Source of the DNA: Parapedobacter sp051400755 | GTDB lineage: Bacteria; Bacteroidota; Bacteroidia; Sphingobacteriales; Sphingobacteriaceae | Assembly: GCF_051400755.1 (NCBI RefSeq) | Contig: NZ_JBLFFL010000007.1 | Location: forward strand, 124,001-188,000 | Length of the DNA: 64,000 nt | Direction: 5' to 3' | In this document: positions 44,596 to 54,180 of the stretch, in pieces | Position numbering within the stretch: the first letter of the stretch is position 1 | How the letters are laid out: each line of letters opens with the position of its first letter | The notes under the pieces: model-generated | The model's input: the letters and a program-made list of their open reading frames with translations, nothing else | Databases searched by the model: none | Told to the model about the DNA's origin: nothing | Program-made: the position numbers and the translations under genes

Positions 44596-46317
44596 ATTAA
44601 CGCCACCAATGACGTTTAGGCCCAATCTCGGATAAAACAGGTAACGTTCGTAATTGGTGCCCAGCATATTATTCAATCGCACATAAATCCCGATACGGTC
44701 AGTCGCACGATATTCCGCGCCGGCACTCAGGTCGGCGAATGATGGAATGGTGGTCTTGCGTGCGCCCGTATCGCCCATTTCCGTGATCGCATACGTTCCA
44801 AGGTCCACATTCTCGTCGCGAACCAATCCATAGGTTTGCCCCTGAAACAGGAGTTCCCCATCGATATACAGCTTATCACTGATGTTAAAACGCGCATTGG
44901 CAGACAACCTCATCTTCGGCGTATACCAGGCTTCTTCTTCACGTTGCAGGTCAAATTCGTTAAAATTTACCTTCCCTCCGATCGTCACCACTTCCGAAAC
45001 GCGCACATTCAGCTCACCTTCCAATCCGACGACGGTACTCGCGTTTTCACCATCCTCATAGATCAGGTTAAACGCATAGGGCGTACCCGGAGCGATCGCA
45101 TAGAACGGCATGCTTTCAATACGCCTGTAAAAGGCTTTCACCTTATAGCCAAAAGTAGCTCCCGCATTACCTTTAATTCCTCCAAACACATGCATGCGAT
45201 CGACGGAATTGCGGATGGGGCTCTCCCCGCCCAATGTGCCCAACCAGGGATTCTCCCTGGTCAGCTCCCGTACGGATGTTTTATTCACATCACCGGTGAT
45301 CCCCCCGAAAATATGGAAGAATTGCGGAACCAATGCAAAATCGATTTCGGCCGAAGGAAAGATGTTTGTCCGCGATGAGTCGCCGAATTCGGCGACAAAG
45401 TTGGCTCCCAGCGTAATGTTATAGTTCGGTCCTTGAAACCGTATGTACGGATTGACCCGGGCAATATGGTTAGCAAGTTCATAAGAAGCATCATTCACCG
45501 ACGTAAAGTCGCCTGAAATGTTAGCCCCGACATTGAACACGTTGATCTGCTTATTCAGGTAACCGGATAAGGCGAACGAATTTTCCTTCGTTTCATAAGC
45601 GTTGCTGTAGGCATACGCGTCGGCCTTTAATGAATAGCTAAAGGCATCGGTGGCTTGCTCATCATGGTTGCTGGTCAGTTCGCCCGTAAAATAAATATCG
45701 TTAAATGTTTGCTTGGCAGGGTCTGCATTCAGGCTGGCTCCGGTCGTGTCACTCACCAAGCCATAGAATCGGGTTCCATACCGGCTATACCCCACCTCAC
45801 CATCCAGCGTGACCGGTCCCAAGATGGTGCGGCCAAACACCCCGATTTGCTGTGACGAAAATCGCTGCTGCTCAATCGTCCCCTGTTGGTTCAAATGCTT
45901 CACATATCCACCCAGTCGTGTATCCACCCAATAATCCGAACTCAAGTATACCTCCCCGAGCACGGTTCCCAGATTACCGGCCCCGATTTTCACATAGTTG
46001 TTCGTCAGCGTTTCCGCACGGGTAAACGGCATCTCTTGAATGGTCAGCTGTTTGGTCCCGGTATTGATATCCAGCTTCTTGTCCAGGATGCTATATGTCA
46101 ATTTGGGCTGGTACTGGCGCTTGTTGCTCATATCTGGGCTACGCCGTATCTTTACCGCATCAGCCAATACGGGACGGTAATCACGTACCACCTCGATGGA
46201 ATCAATAGTAGCAGGCTTCTCGTCCTTCTGTTCTTCCTGTGCATAGCCCATCATGAGCATGCCCGAAAAAACCCCTGTAAACAAATACCTGTAGCGCATT
46301 GATGTTTGAAAGATCAT
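44584..46317 (-). CDS. Outer-membrane beta-barrel protein with conserved VVRDYRP N-terminal segment
   Basis: A 577-residue exported protein with a signal peptide ending near MGYAQ (about 21-25). A conserved segment follows: DSIEVVRDYRPVLADAVKIR at about 39-58, then RRSPDM. The rest is a large beta-barrel with repeated aromatic strands ending in VIGGVNFSF, where the terminal Phe is the usual barrel-assembly signal. It resembles a TonB-dependent receptor barrel without a clear plug. The segment after the signal looks like a TonB box, and the TonB genes are nearby; this link is inference. The same N-terminal 78-residue module heads the neighbouring chimeric TPR gene. Confidence 0.8.
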   Translation of the reverse strand: MIFQTSMRYRYLFTGVFSGMLMMGYAQEEQKDEKPATIDSIEVVRDYRPVLADAVKIRRSPDMSNKRQYQPKLTYSILDKKLDINTGTKQLTIQEMPFTRAETLTNNYVKIGAGNLGTVLGEVYLSSDYWVDTRLGGYVKHLNQQGTIEQQRFSSQQIGVFGRTILGPVTLDGEVGYSRYGTRFYGLVSDTTGASLNADPAKQTFNDIYFTGELTSNHDEQATDAFSYSLKADAYAYSNAYETKENSFALSGYLNKQINVFNVGANISGDFTSVNDASYELANHIARVNPYIRFQGPNYNITLGANFVAEFGDSSRTNIFPSAEIDFALVPQFFHIFGGITGDVNKTSVRELTRENPWLGTLGGESPIRNSVDRMHVFGGIKGNAGATFGYKVKAFYRRIESMPFYAIAPGTPYAFNLIYEDGENASTVVGLEGELNVRVSEVVTIGGKVNFNEFDLQREEEAWYTPKMRLSANARFNISDKLYIDGELLFQGQTYGLVRDENVDLGTYAITEMGDTGARKTTIPSFADLSAGAEYRATDRIGIYVRLNNMLGTNYERYLFYPRLGLNVIGGVNFSF

Positions 46318-49300
46318 AAGTTATTTATTCCTGTTACTTATTGTTCAACTTTTGTAGCATTCAGCTTTTGCAACCGCTCCTTCGCGGAAATGATGATGCC
46401 ATCCTCATCCGCTTCATAGTTTTCGATGATGCTCTCCAGCGTGCTCTTTGCCTGAAAATCATCACCTTTTCCAGCATAAGCGTCGGCGAGCAAGATAAAG
46501 CTCTTGGCCACCCAGTAGTCATGCGAAGCCATGTTATTGATCACATCGAACGCCGATTCGATCGCCTTATCATATTCCTTCCCTTCATATTGCAACTGGC
46601 CAACCAGATACCGTGCCTCGGCACCCACCGCAGTCTGGCTCTTCAATGCAGCCAGGTTCAGCTCTTTCATGGCAGTCTTCGTGTCTTTCTGTTTCAGCAG
46701 CGCATGCGCCGTATACAGGTTCGCCCTGGCGATGTCCTCCTCTGACAAACGGTCACTTTCCTTGATGAGTCTGGCGTACATCACCACCATTTCCTGGTCG
46801 CCGACCTCAGAATAGCACCTCATGAGATTAGTTACCGCATAGCCATAGTTGGCTTCGGAAGTGAGCTCCAGCTTCTTCAGGTGCACGATCGCTTCATTGT
46901 ATTCTTTGAGCCCCAGATACAGTTCGGCTACCGTCAGCAAGGTGTTTTCCGTGTACTGGCTGGTCCAATCGTTCAGAATGATGTTCAGGTCATGCAAGGC
47001 CTCTTTCGGATGGCCTGTTTTGTACAAGCTTACCCCCCGTATGTACCGCGCATGCTTCTCCTGTATAGGCTTCGGAAATTTGTCAAAATAAGCGTTGATG
47101 GCCTCCACCGCGCCTTGATACTCGCCCCTAGCAAACAGTGTATGCGCCGCCTGGAAGGCCAGGTTATCCTGCTCCGCTGTCGAAAGATTACTGATATTGG
47201 TGCCGGTGGCGTAGTTGACATATCCCGATGCGTCGCCGCTGTCCAGATAAATGTTTTCGATCGAGCGCAGCGCCTGGCCGGCTTCATCCGTGGTGGCGTG
47301 CTCCTCCACCACCTTCCGGAAGGTGGCCATGGCCGCCTCCGTATTGTCCGCATTGTATTGAACGAGACCGATCGTCATCAGTGCCCTGGGGACATAGCTG
47401 CTGCGCGGATATTTCTCGATCATCTGTTGTAGTCCCTCAATGGCCGTATCGTAATCACCCATGGTGAAATACGTATAGGGCACTTCGAAGGCCACGTCAT
47501 CTGCATAGTTTGAGTTGGGGAACTGTTCGATAACCGAGTGCAGGGTGGCGAGTTTCATCTCATTATCGCCCTGCAATCCCTGGATGATCCCACGCTGGAA
47601 CAGTGCATAGTCCTCCTGATTGGGAGCCTTACTGTTGATCAGCTGGTCATAATACTGGTTGGCCTGGCCATAATTGCGCATGGATAAATACGAATCGCCG
47701 AGACGGGCGATGATATCATTTCGTACATTTTCTTCCATCGAACTTCCATCGGTAGACAAAAAAAGTTCAAAATAGCTGGCCGCTGTATTGAAACTGTTAT
47801 TGCGGAATGCCGCATACGCCAGTGCATAGTTGGCATAACTGTACACATCGGTGTTGCGGGCAGCGGGGAGACGCAGAAAACGAGAGAAATTCTGCACGGC
47901 CTCTCCGTACTTGCGCACCTCGTACATGGCTTCAGCCTTCCAATAGGTGGCCAACGCAGCGATCTCAGGATCAATCGGATATTTCTCTGACCGCATGAAC
48001 AGGGAGATGCTGTTTTCAAATGCCCGCTCGTTGTAAAACTCCAATCCGCGGTAATATGTCACCTTTTGGTAGATCATGTCGGTTTCCCTGTCCCTATTGC
48101 TGAACGATTCCAGCATATTTACGGCTGCCTGAAAATTGCTCGTACCCGATAGGATCTCAGCCAACAGGAGTTCGGGAGTCTCCGTTTTTTCAGCATCCGG
48201 AGCGGTATTCGCATATTGGGCAACATATTCCCGGGCGACTTCCAGGGCAACCTGGGCGGAGTCCAATTCATATAAGATTTTGGCATAATTAAACAGCCCA
48301 TCCATTTTCAACGCTTGGTCAAAATCCAGTTCGGATGCTTTGACAAACGCATTCCGCGCGCGTTGTTTATCGCCGGTTTCCAGGAAAATATTACCCAAAG
48401 CAATCATCGAGCTCTGGTAAAAGGCATCCGAAGTCTCCAGTCGCTCTAAGATGGCTTTCGCTCTTTCGTATTCGCCATTCTGGTAGGCCAAGTGGCCGAT
48501 GCGGTAGTTATCTATATTACTACGTGTTGCGTCCTGGTGCCGTTCTTGCAATTTACCGTAATAAGGTTTTCTGAATTCGTTCTTTGCAAAATAAGTGGTA
48601 GCGGCAATCCGGCGCAGCTCGGTCTCAAGCGCTTGCCGGTCGATACCCATATCCGGGCTTCGGCGAATCTTTACGGCATCCGCCAATATAGGCCGGTAGT
48701 CGCGTACGACATCGATCGAATCGAACGTGACGGGTTCTCTGTCCCCTTCACTTGGCCGTTGTTCTTCCTGCTGCTTCGGTTCCAGCTGTTTTTCTTCTTC
48801 CTGCGCATAACCTACAGCGAGTAAGACCGAAAAAATCCCGGTAAGCAGGTATTTATAGCCGATCGATTCTTGCGTTATCATCGTTCGTTTAAATTCCTAT
48901 TCCTTATTATTGAGCTTTTGCAGACGCTCCTTCGCGGAGATGATGATGTCATCCTCATCCCCCTCATAGTTTTCGATGATGCTCTCCAGCGTGCTCTTTG
49001 CCTGAAAATCATCACCTTTTCCCGCATAAGCATCGGCAAGCAAGATAAAGCTCTTGGCCACCCAATAGTCATGCGAAGCCATGTTATTGATCACATTGAA
49101 CGCCGATTCGATAGCTTTATCGTACTCCTTCGCTTCATATTGCAGCTGGCCGGTCAGGTAGCGCGCCTCAGCACCGACTACGGTCTGGCTTTTCAACGAG
49201 GCGAGGTTCAATTCCTTCTCCGCCGATGCCACATTTTGTTGCCGTAGCATCGCCTTTGCCGCATAGAGATGCGCCTTGGCAAGATCCTCCTCCGAAGAAC

Positions 49301-51176
49301 GATCGTATTTCTTGATCAGCTCGGCATACTTGATCACCTGCTCCATGTCGTTGATCTCAAAGTAGCAGACCAGAAGGTTGTTTACGGCATAGCCGTAGTT
49401 TTCCTTATATTCAGAGGTAAGCTCCAGTTTTTTCAGGTGCACGATCGCTTCGTTGTATTGTTTGAGCCCCAGATACAGTTCGGCTACCGTCAGCAAGGTG
49501 TTTTCCGTGTACTGGCTGGTCCAATCGTTCAGAATGATGTTCAGGTCATGCAAGGCCTCTTTTGGGTGTTCCGTTTTATAGAGGCTCACCCCCCGTATGT
49601 ACCGCGCATGCTTCTCCTGTATAGGCTTCGGAAATTTATCGAAATAAGCGTTGATGGCCTCCACCGCGCCTTGATACTCACCCCTTGCAAACAACGTATG
49701 CGCCGCCTGGAAGGCCAGGTTATCCTGCTCCGCTTTAGAAAGATCGCCAATATTGGTACTGGTGGCATAATTGATATAACCTGACGCATCGCCGCGGTCC
49801 AAATAAATATTTTCTATCGAGCGGATGGCCTGCCGCGCTTCATCGGTAGTCGCGTGCTCCTCCACTACCTTCCGGAAGGTGGCCATGGCCCCCTCTGTAT
49901 CGTCCTTATTGTATTGAACGAGACCGATCGTCATCAATGCCCGCGGGGCGTAGCTGCTGCGCGGATATTTCTCGATCATCTGCTGCAGCCCGGCTATCGC
50001 TGTGTCATAGTCACCCGTGGTGAAGTAGGTATACGGAATCTCAAACGCCACGTCATCTGCATAGTTTGAGTTGGGGAATTGTTCGATAACCGAACGTAAC
50101 GTACTTAATTTTGCTTCGTTATTGCCCTGCAACCCCTGAATAATGCCCCGCTGGAATAAGGCATAGTCCTGGCTAGGGGCCTTACTGTTGATCAGCCGGT
50201 CATAATATTGCATGGCCCGGCCGTAGTTGCGCATGGAGAAATACGAGTCGCCGAGGCGGGCAATGGCATCATTGCGCACATTAGGCTCGATGGCATTGCC
50301 ACCGGTTGATAGGAAGCGTTCGAAATAATTAGCGGCTGTATTGAAGCTATTGTTGCGGAAGGCCGCATATGCCAATGCATAGTTGGCATAACTATATACA
50401 TCTGTATTCCGGGCGGCGGGCAGCCGCAGGAACCGTGAAAAATTCTGCACCGCCTCTCCGAACTTGCGCACCTCGTACATGGCCTCAGCCTTCCAATAGG
50501 TTGCCAACGCAGCGATCTCCGGATCAATCGGATATTGCTCCGACCGCATGAAGAGCGATATGCTGTTTTCAAACGCCCGTTCGTTGTAAAACTCCAACCC
50601 CCGATAGTAGGTTACCTTTTGATAAGCCGCGTCAGCTTCCGAACCGCGATTATCGATCGACTCCAGAATATCGACCGCTGCCCGATAGTTGCTGGTCCCC
50701 AGCAAGGTCTCTGCATAAAGTGTCTTGGCCTCTTCAAGCCGTTTGTTATTCGGGTAGGTTTTCAGGTATTCGGTCACCGCATCCAACGCCACTTGATGAA
50801 ATTCAAGCTCGTAAGACAGTTTCGCATAATTAAACAGCCCTTCCTCTTTCATCGACGGATCGAAATCCAGCTTAGAGGCCATAAAGAACGCATTGCGCGC
50901 GCTTTGCTTGTCACCCGTTTTCAAGAAGGCATCTCCCAGCGCGATCATGGCACTCTGATAATAGGCGTCCTGATCCTCCACCTTCTGCAATTCGGCGATC
51001 GCTTCCTCGTAATTACCCGTTTTATAGGCGATATAACCAATTTGGTAACTATCCTGGTTGTTTTGCGTCTTGCCCTGATCGGCCGCTTGGAACTTGTCGT
51101 AATATTCCTTTGCCTTCTCAAAATCATTCTTGGCAAAATACGTAGCCGCCACAATGCGGAACATATCGGTCTCATG
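46129..51176 (-). repeat. Two direct copies of a 2.5-kb segment that created a chimeric gene
   Basis: Copy 1 (about 48648-51176) holds the last three quarters of the first TPR gene, the intergenic bases and the first 78 codons of the middle gene. Copy 2 (about 46129-48626) holds the rest of the middle gene, the intergenic bases and the first 63 codons of the barrel gene. The order is exactly that left by a tandem duplication spanning the end of one gene and the start of the next. Blocks of 60 or more identical bases are mixed with diverged stretches. Confidence 0.85.
46338..48881 (-). CDS. Chimeric secreted TPR protein (barrel-gene N-terminus fused to TPR repeats)
   Basis: An 847-residue exported protein. 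Residues 1-78 (signal peptide ending LAVGYAQ, then DSIDVVRDYRPILADAVKIR and RRSPDM) are homologous to the start of the downstream barrel protein. Residues about 86-847 (from RIAATTYFAKN) are homologous to residues about 253-1011 of the upstream TPR protein. Both parts are in frame and free of stops, so the gene is probably expressed. Its TPR part keeps all family repeats such as GLEFYNERAFENSISLF. It may place TPR scaffolding in the periplasm or at the outer membrane beside the barrel protein. Function is unknown. Confidence 0.85.
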   Translation of the reverse strand: MITQESIGYKYLLTGIFSVLLAVGYAQEEEKQLEPKQQEEQRPSEGDREPVTFDSIDVVRDYRPILADAVKIRRSPDMGIDRQALETELRRIAATTYFAKNEFRKPYYGKLQERHQDATRSNIDNYRIGHLAYQNGEYERAKAILERLETSDAFYQSSMIALGNIFLETGDKQRARNAFVKASELDFDQALKMDGLFNYAKILYELDSAQVALEVAREYVAQYANTAPDAEKTETPELLLAEILSGTSNFQAAVNMLESFSNRDRETDMIYQKVTYYRGLEFYNERAFENSISLFMRSEKYPIDPEIAALATYWKAEAMYEVRKYGEAVQNFSRFLRLPAARNTDVYSYANYALAYAAFRNNSFNTAASYFELFLSTDGSSMEENVRNDIIARLGDSYLSMRNYGQANQYYDQLINSKAPNQEDYALFQRGIIQGLQGDNEMKLATLHSVIEQFPNSNYADDVAFEVPYTYFTMGDYDTAIEGLQQMIEKYPRSSYVPRALMTIGLVQYNADNTEAAMATFRKVVEEHATTDEAGQALRSIENIYLDSGDASGYVNYATGTNISNLSTAEQDNLAFQAAHTLFARGEYQGAVEAINAYFDKFPKPIQEKHARYIRGVSLYKTGHPKEALHDLNIILNDWTSQYTENTLLTVAELYLGLKEYNEAIVHLKKLELTSEANYGYAVTNLMRCYSEVGDQEMVVMYARLIKESDRLSEEDIARANLYTAHALLKQKDTKTAMKELNLAALKSQTAVGAEARYLVGQLQYEGKEYDKAIESAFDVINNMASHDYWVAKSFILLADAYAGKGDDFQAKSTLESIIENYEADEDGIIISAKERLQKLNATKVEQ

Positions 51177-51932
51177 CGCCTGATCGGTGCTTTCCAATAT
51201 CGGCAGCGCATATTCCAGTACATCATCATACCGGTTGTCCAGGTAATACAGCGCGGTGATATAATATGGATAAGTAGCCTCGTAGGTCTTGGACCCCTTC
51301 AGTTTCTCAAATTCCGTCAATGCCGTTTTAAAGTCCCGGTCCAGGTAGCTTAGGTAGGCGTAGTAATAAATGGAAGCTTCCTGATAGGTTCCGTTTTCAT
51401 CCTTAAGCTGCTCGAAAATCGGTTTTGCTGATGCATAATCATCCATCATGAAAAAGGAGTACGCCTGTTTGTACCGAAATTCCTTGTTTTCTCCCCCGGC
51501 CAGGTTGCGGCTATCCAGTCGACTGAACCACTCCAGTGTTTTCTCGTAATCCTTCTTCGCAAAATAAGACCGGCCAACCTGAAAATAGGCAGCCTTTGAA
51601 TTTGCACTCGCGGGATAATCTTCTATATAGTTCAGGAATTGGCTTTCAGCATCTGACTCCCCAAGCTCCAGTGCACAGACCGCTTGGTAGAAGCGGGTGT
51701 TCTCCTTGAGCAGGGTCAATTCTACATGTTCATCCTTCTGTAGTGTCGAAGTTATCCGGATGTCCTCTAGCTTATCGAAATGCTTGGCAGCAGCAGCATA
51801 TTTCCCTTTTTCATAAAGTTCCATCCCCGTTTTGTATGCCTGATTAACCGCCTGCCATGCGCTCTGCTGGGCCAAGGCGGATGATGCCAGCAAACTGAAT
51901 CCTATGCTTAGCTGATAAATCCGTTTAAACAT
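48897..51932 (-). CDS. Large periplasmic TPR-repeat protein (1011 residues)
   Basis: A secreted protein (signal peptide MFKRIYQLSIGFSLLASSALA) made almost entirely of tetratricopeptide repeats. Typical repeats include YEKTLEWFSRL, NYEEAIAELQKV, SFNTAANYFERF and DYDTAIAGLQQM. Such proteins act as protein-interaction scaffolds. It heads the run of envelope genes that ends with ExbBD/TonB, so a role in envelope assembly or receptor function is plausible but unproven. Its last 759 residues were the source of the middle chimeric gene. The stop is 15 bases before the next start. Confidence 0.88.
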   Translation of the reverse strand: MFKRIYQLSIGFSLLASSALAQQSAWQAVNQAYKTGMELYEKGKYAAAAKHFDKLEDIRITSTLQKDEHVELTLLKENTRFYQAVCALELGESDAESQFLNYIEDYPASANSKAAYFQVGRSYFAKKDYEKTLEWFSRLDSRNLAGGENKEFRYKQAYSFFMMDDYASAKPIFEQLKDENGTYQEASIYYYAYLSYLDRDFKTALTEFEKLKGSKTYEATYPYYITALYYLDNRYDDVLEYALPILESTDQAHETDMFRIVAATYFAKNDFEKAKEYYDKFQAADQGKTQNNQDSYQIGYIAYKTGNYEEAIAELQKVEDQDAYYQSAMIALGDAFLKTGDKQSARNAFFMASKLDFDPSMKEEGLFNYAKLSYELEFHQVALDAVTEYLKTYPNNKRLEEAKTLYAETLLGTSNYRAAVDILESIDNRGSEADAAYQKVTYYRGLEFYNERAFENSISLFMRSEQYPIDPEIAALATYWKAEAMYEVRKFGEAVQNFSRFLRLPAARNTDVYSYANYALAYAAFRNNSFNTAANYFERFLSTGGNAIEPNVRNDAIARLGDSYFSMRNYGRAMQYYDRLINSKAPSQDYALFQRGIIQGLQGNNEAKLSTLRSVIEQFPNSNYADDVAFEIPYTYFTTGDYDTAIAGLQQMIEKYPRSSYAPRALMTIGLVQYNKDDTEGAMATFRKVVEEHATTDEARQAIRSIENIYLDRGDASGYINYATSTNIGDLSKAEQDNLAFQAAHTLFARGEYQGAVEAINAYFDKFPKPIQEKHARYIRGVSLYKTEHPKEALHDLNIILNDWTSQYTENTLLTVAELYLGLKQYNEAIVHLKKLELTSEYKENYGYAVNNLLVCYFEINDMEQVIKYAELIKKYDRSSEEDLAKAHLYAAKAMLRQQNVASAEKELNLASLKSQTVVGAEARYLTGQLQYEAKEYDKAIESAFNVINNMASHDYWVAKSFILLADAYAGKGDDFQAKSTLESIIENYEGDEDDIIISAKERLQKLNNKE

Positions 51933-52092
51933 GCCGTCAAATTAGTCTATTGTTTTTTCCTCAATTTCTTACAAAGTTGGGGCCATAAAATACACCTACC
52001 CCAATTTAACTTGCTAAGTTAGCGGGAAACCGCAACGTTTTCCTCAAAAGTTGTCCACAAATGTTAATAACGTCCTCCAAGGGGGGATTCGC

Positions 52093-53031
52093 TTATCCGC
52101 GGCTACCGGCAAGCAGGTACAATACAGCCATCCGAATAGCCACCCCATTTTCCACCTGGTCGAGGATAATCGAATGGTGGCTATCCGCCACGTCGCTGGT
52201 GATTTCCACACCCCTGTTTATCGGACCCGGGTGCATGATGATGATTTCCTTATCAAGCGAATCGAGCAGCTGCTTATTCAACCCATAGAGCATGGAATAT
52301 TCCCGCAGAGACGGGAAATAAGCGATATCTTGGCGTTCCAGTTGGATGCGCAGCATATTGGCCACATCGCACCACTTCAGCGCATTCATCAAATTGTATT
52401 CTACCTGCACACCCAGCGAGGAGATATACTTGGGTATCAACGTAGTGGGGCCGCATACCATTACCTCCGCGCCCAGTTTGCGGAGACACAGAATATTTGA
52501 CAGGGCCACCCGCGAATGTAAGATATCGCCGATGATGGCTATTTTCTTGCCGGCTACATCGCCAAACCGTTCGCGAATGGAAAAAGCATCCAGCAATGCT
52601 TGGGTAGGATGTTCATGCGCACCATCCCCGGCGTTGACGATCTGGGCGTTCACATGCTTGCTCAGGAAGATGCCGGCGCCCGGGTACGGATGGCGCATCA
52701 CGACCATGTCTACCTTCATCGCCAGGATATTGTTGACCGTGTCGATGAGCGTTTCCCCTTTGCTTACCGAAGAAGAAGATGCCGCAAAATTGATCGTATC
52801 GGCAGAAAGCCGTTTTTCCGCCAATTCAAAGGACAGTCGCGTACGCGTCGAATTCTCAAAAAAAACATTGGCAATGGTGATGTCGCGCAAGGAGGGAACT
52901 TTCTTGATCGGGCGGTTGAGCACATCCTTGAAATTGTCGGCCGTCTCGAAAATCAACTGAATATCTTCCTCATTGAGGTCCTTGATCCCCAGAAGGTGAC
53001 GCGTATGGAGTTGCCTTGTTGCTGCTGTCAT
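52093..53031 (-). CDS. pyrB: Aspartate carbamoyltransferase, catalytic subunit
   Basis: First committed step of pyrimidine synthesis: carbamoyl phosphate plus aspartate to carbamoyl aspartate. The 312-residue protein has the carbamoyl-phosphate motif FENSTRTRLSFE, VMRHPYPGA, HEHPTQALLD and MHPGPINRG. The true start is the ATG at 53031 (MTAATRQLHTRHLLG). The longer open frame to 53283 only reads through pyrR in another frame. It follows pyrR by 29 bases. No regulatory subunit gene (pyrI) is adjacent. Confidence 0.96.
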   Translation of the reverse strand: MTAATRQLHTRHLLGIKDLNEEDIQLIFETADNFKDVLNRPIKKVPSLRDITIANVFFENSTRTRLSFELAEKRLSADTINFAASSSSVSKGETLIDTVNNILAMKVDMVVMRHPYPGAGIFLSKHVNAQIVNAGDGAHEHPTQALLDAFSIRERFGDVAGKKIAIIGDILHSRVALSNILCLRKLGAEVMVCGPTTLIPKYISSLGVQVEYNLMNALKWCDVANMLRIQLERQDIAYFPSLREYSMLYGLNKQLLDSLDKEIIIMHPGPINRGVEITSDVADSHHSIILDQVENGVAIRMAVLYLLAGSRG

Positions 53032-53060
53032 AGAATGCAAAAAAGATCCTATTAATTTTC

Positions 53061-53603
53061 TTATTCTGTCAGTAATGTAATCCGATCGTGCGCATCCACT
53101 TCCTTCCACCCCACCATCACCCGCTGGGAGTCTATCGAATCCACCTGTATTCCGATATAATCCGGTTCGATGGGCAGTTGCCGCGAAAAACGGCGATCTA
53201 CCAGTACCAACAGCTCTATCTTCGCCGGGCGGCCGAATGCCTGTAGCGCATCCATCGCTGCACGGATGGTCCTGCCCGTCCACAGCACATCGTCCATCAG
53301 GATGACCCGCTTGCCTTCTACAATGAAATCGATGTGTGTACTGCTGGGCACCAATGGGCCGCTGTCTTTCCGCCGGAAATCGTCACGGAAGAAGGTGATG
53401 TCCAGTTCGCCATAAGCAACGGTGGATACCCCTTGTATCAGCTTCAGCTCTTCGACAATTCGCCTTCCAAGATAGATGCCCCGGGACTGAATACCGATAA
53501 TGACCGAATCGGAGAAGTCGGCATGGTTCTCGATCAATTGGTGGCAGAGCCGCTGGATCGTGATCTGGAATTTTTGACCTTCCAATAATATAGATTGCTT
53601 CAT
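53061..53603 (-). CDS. pyrR: Bifunctional pyr operon regulator / uracil phosphoribosyltransferase
   Basis: PyrR binds pyrimidine-gene leader RNA in the presence of UMP and has weak uracil phosphoribosyltransferase activity. The 180-residue protein has the PRPP loop VILMDDVLWTGRTIRAAMDAL-type region (about 100-120) and the VIGIQSRGIYLGRR loop. It is first in the pyrR-pyrB unit. A candidate PyrR RNA element lies in its leader. Confidence 0.95.
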   Translation of the reverse strand: MKQSILLEGQKFQITIQRLCHQLIENHADFSDSVIIGIQSRGIYLGRRIVEELKLIQGVSTVAYGELDITFFRDDFRRKDSGPLVPSSTHIDFIVEGKRVILMDDVLWTGRTIRAAMDALQAFGRPAKIELLVLVDRRFSRQLPIEPDYIGIQVDSIDSQRVMVGWKEVDAHDRITLLTE

Positions 53604-53613
53604 TCGAAAATAA

Positions 53614-53640
53614 CCTGTCTCTTATCCGCCTCGTGGAATC
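53614..53640 (-). promoter_or_regulatory. Candidate PyrR-binding RNA element in the pyrR leader
   Basis: On the minus strand the leader reads ...UUCCACGAGGCGGAUAAGAG..., which shares UCCA, GAGGC and AAG with the PyrR binding loop known from Bacillus. The match is partial and no attenuator terminator is obvious, so this is tentative. Confidence 0.25.
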
Positions 53641-53660
53641 TTCGGGCACGGTATCCGGCA

Positions 53661-53668
53661 CAAACCTA
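53661..53668 (-). promoter_or_regulatory. Candidate -7 box of pyrR-pyrB
   Basis: TAGGTTTG on the minus strand matches the consensus and gives a leader of about 53 bases. A -33 box at the normal spacing is not evident. Confidence 0.4.
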
Positions 53669-53713
53669 CTACAATTTTTTGATTTTATATTGCCCCCGTA
53701 TGTATATTTTTCC

Positions 53714-54178
53714 CTAGGCCAATCGATCCAATAGCCTCAAATCGATGTGGAATGTAGCGGGTTTGGAAAATTTTACCTTGTCGAAATCAGTCGCCTGTGG
53801 ATTGATAATGACATTGCGTTCGGACGGCACGATGACCGAAGGAACCGAGAAGGCCAGAATAGAAGATTCCCCCAGTATCTGCTCACCCAACCATTGCGAA
53901 TAGTCAATCCGCTGTGCCCAATTTTTATCGAGCTGGGCGGCGTCGGTATGGTATATATATCCCTTTCCTTCCGGCACCTCAATCTGCAACAGCATGAGAT
54001 CACCCATACCTTCCCTACCACTGGCATGTACAAATTTCTCCAAAAGGGCCAACGAAAGATGGGCACTGCCGTATAAACAGGACACCCCTTTGGGATTCCA
54101 ACGCCCGCCGTAAAGGCGAGCCCCTTCTCCGGCAGTATCCATGATATAATGACGATGGGCCAATCGGTAAACCTTCAT
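53714..54178 (-). CDS. RES-domain toxin of a RES/Xre toxin-antitoxin pair
   Basis: A 154-residue toxin. RES proteins have the conserved Arg-Glu-Ser triad and degrade or modify NAD+ (MbcT, an NAD+ phosphorylase) or ADP-ribosylate a host enzyme (ParT). Here the Arg is in GARLYGGRWNPKG (about 18-30), the Glu in LALLEKFVHA, and the Ser near PSVIVPSERNVIINP. The ATG at 54178 starts two bases after the antitoxin stop; the TTG at 54184 is less likely. It lies downstream of its antitoxin, as usual for this type. Confidence 0.88.
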   Translation of the reverse strand: MKVYRLAHRHYIMDTAGEGARLYGGRWNPKGVSCLYGSAHLSLALLEKFVHASGREGMGDLMLLQIEVPEGKGYIYHTDAAQLDKNWAQRIDYSQWLGEQILGESSILAFSVPSVIVPSERNVIINPQATDFDKVKFSKPATFHIDLRLLDRLA

Positions 54179-54180
54179 GC

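Noticed and set aside
52093..53283. Longer pyrB frame starting at 53283
   Set aside because: The extra 84 residues are a shadow of pyrR in another frame; the family start is at 53031.
53614..53626. CTGTCTCTTAT, resembling the outer part of the Tn5 mosaic end / sequencing adapter
   Set aside because: Only 11 bases match, the rest of the end is absent, and the sequence sits in a normal pyrR leader with no second end or transposase.
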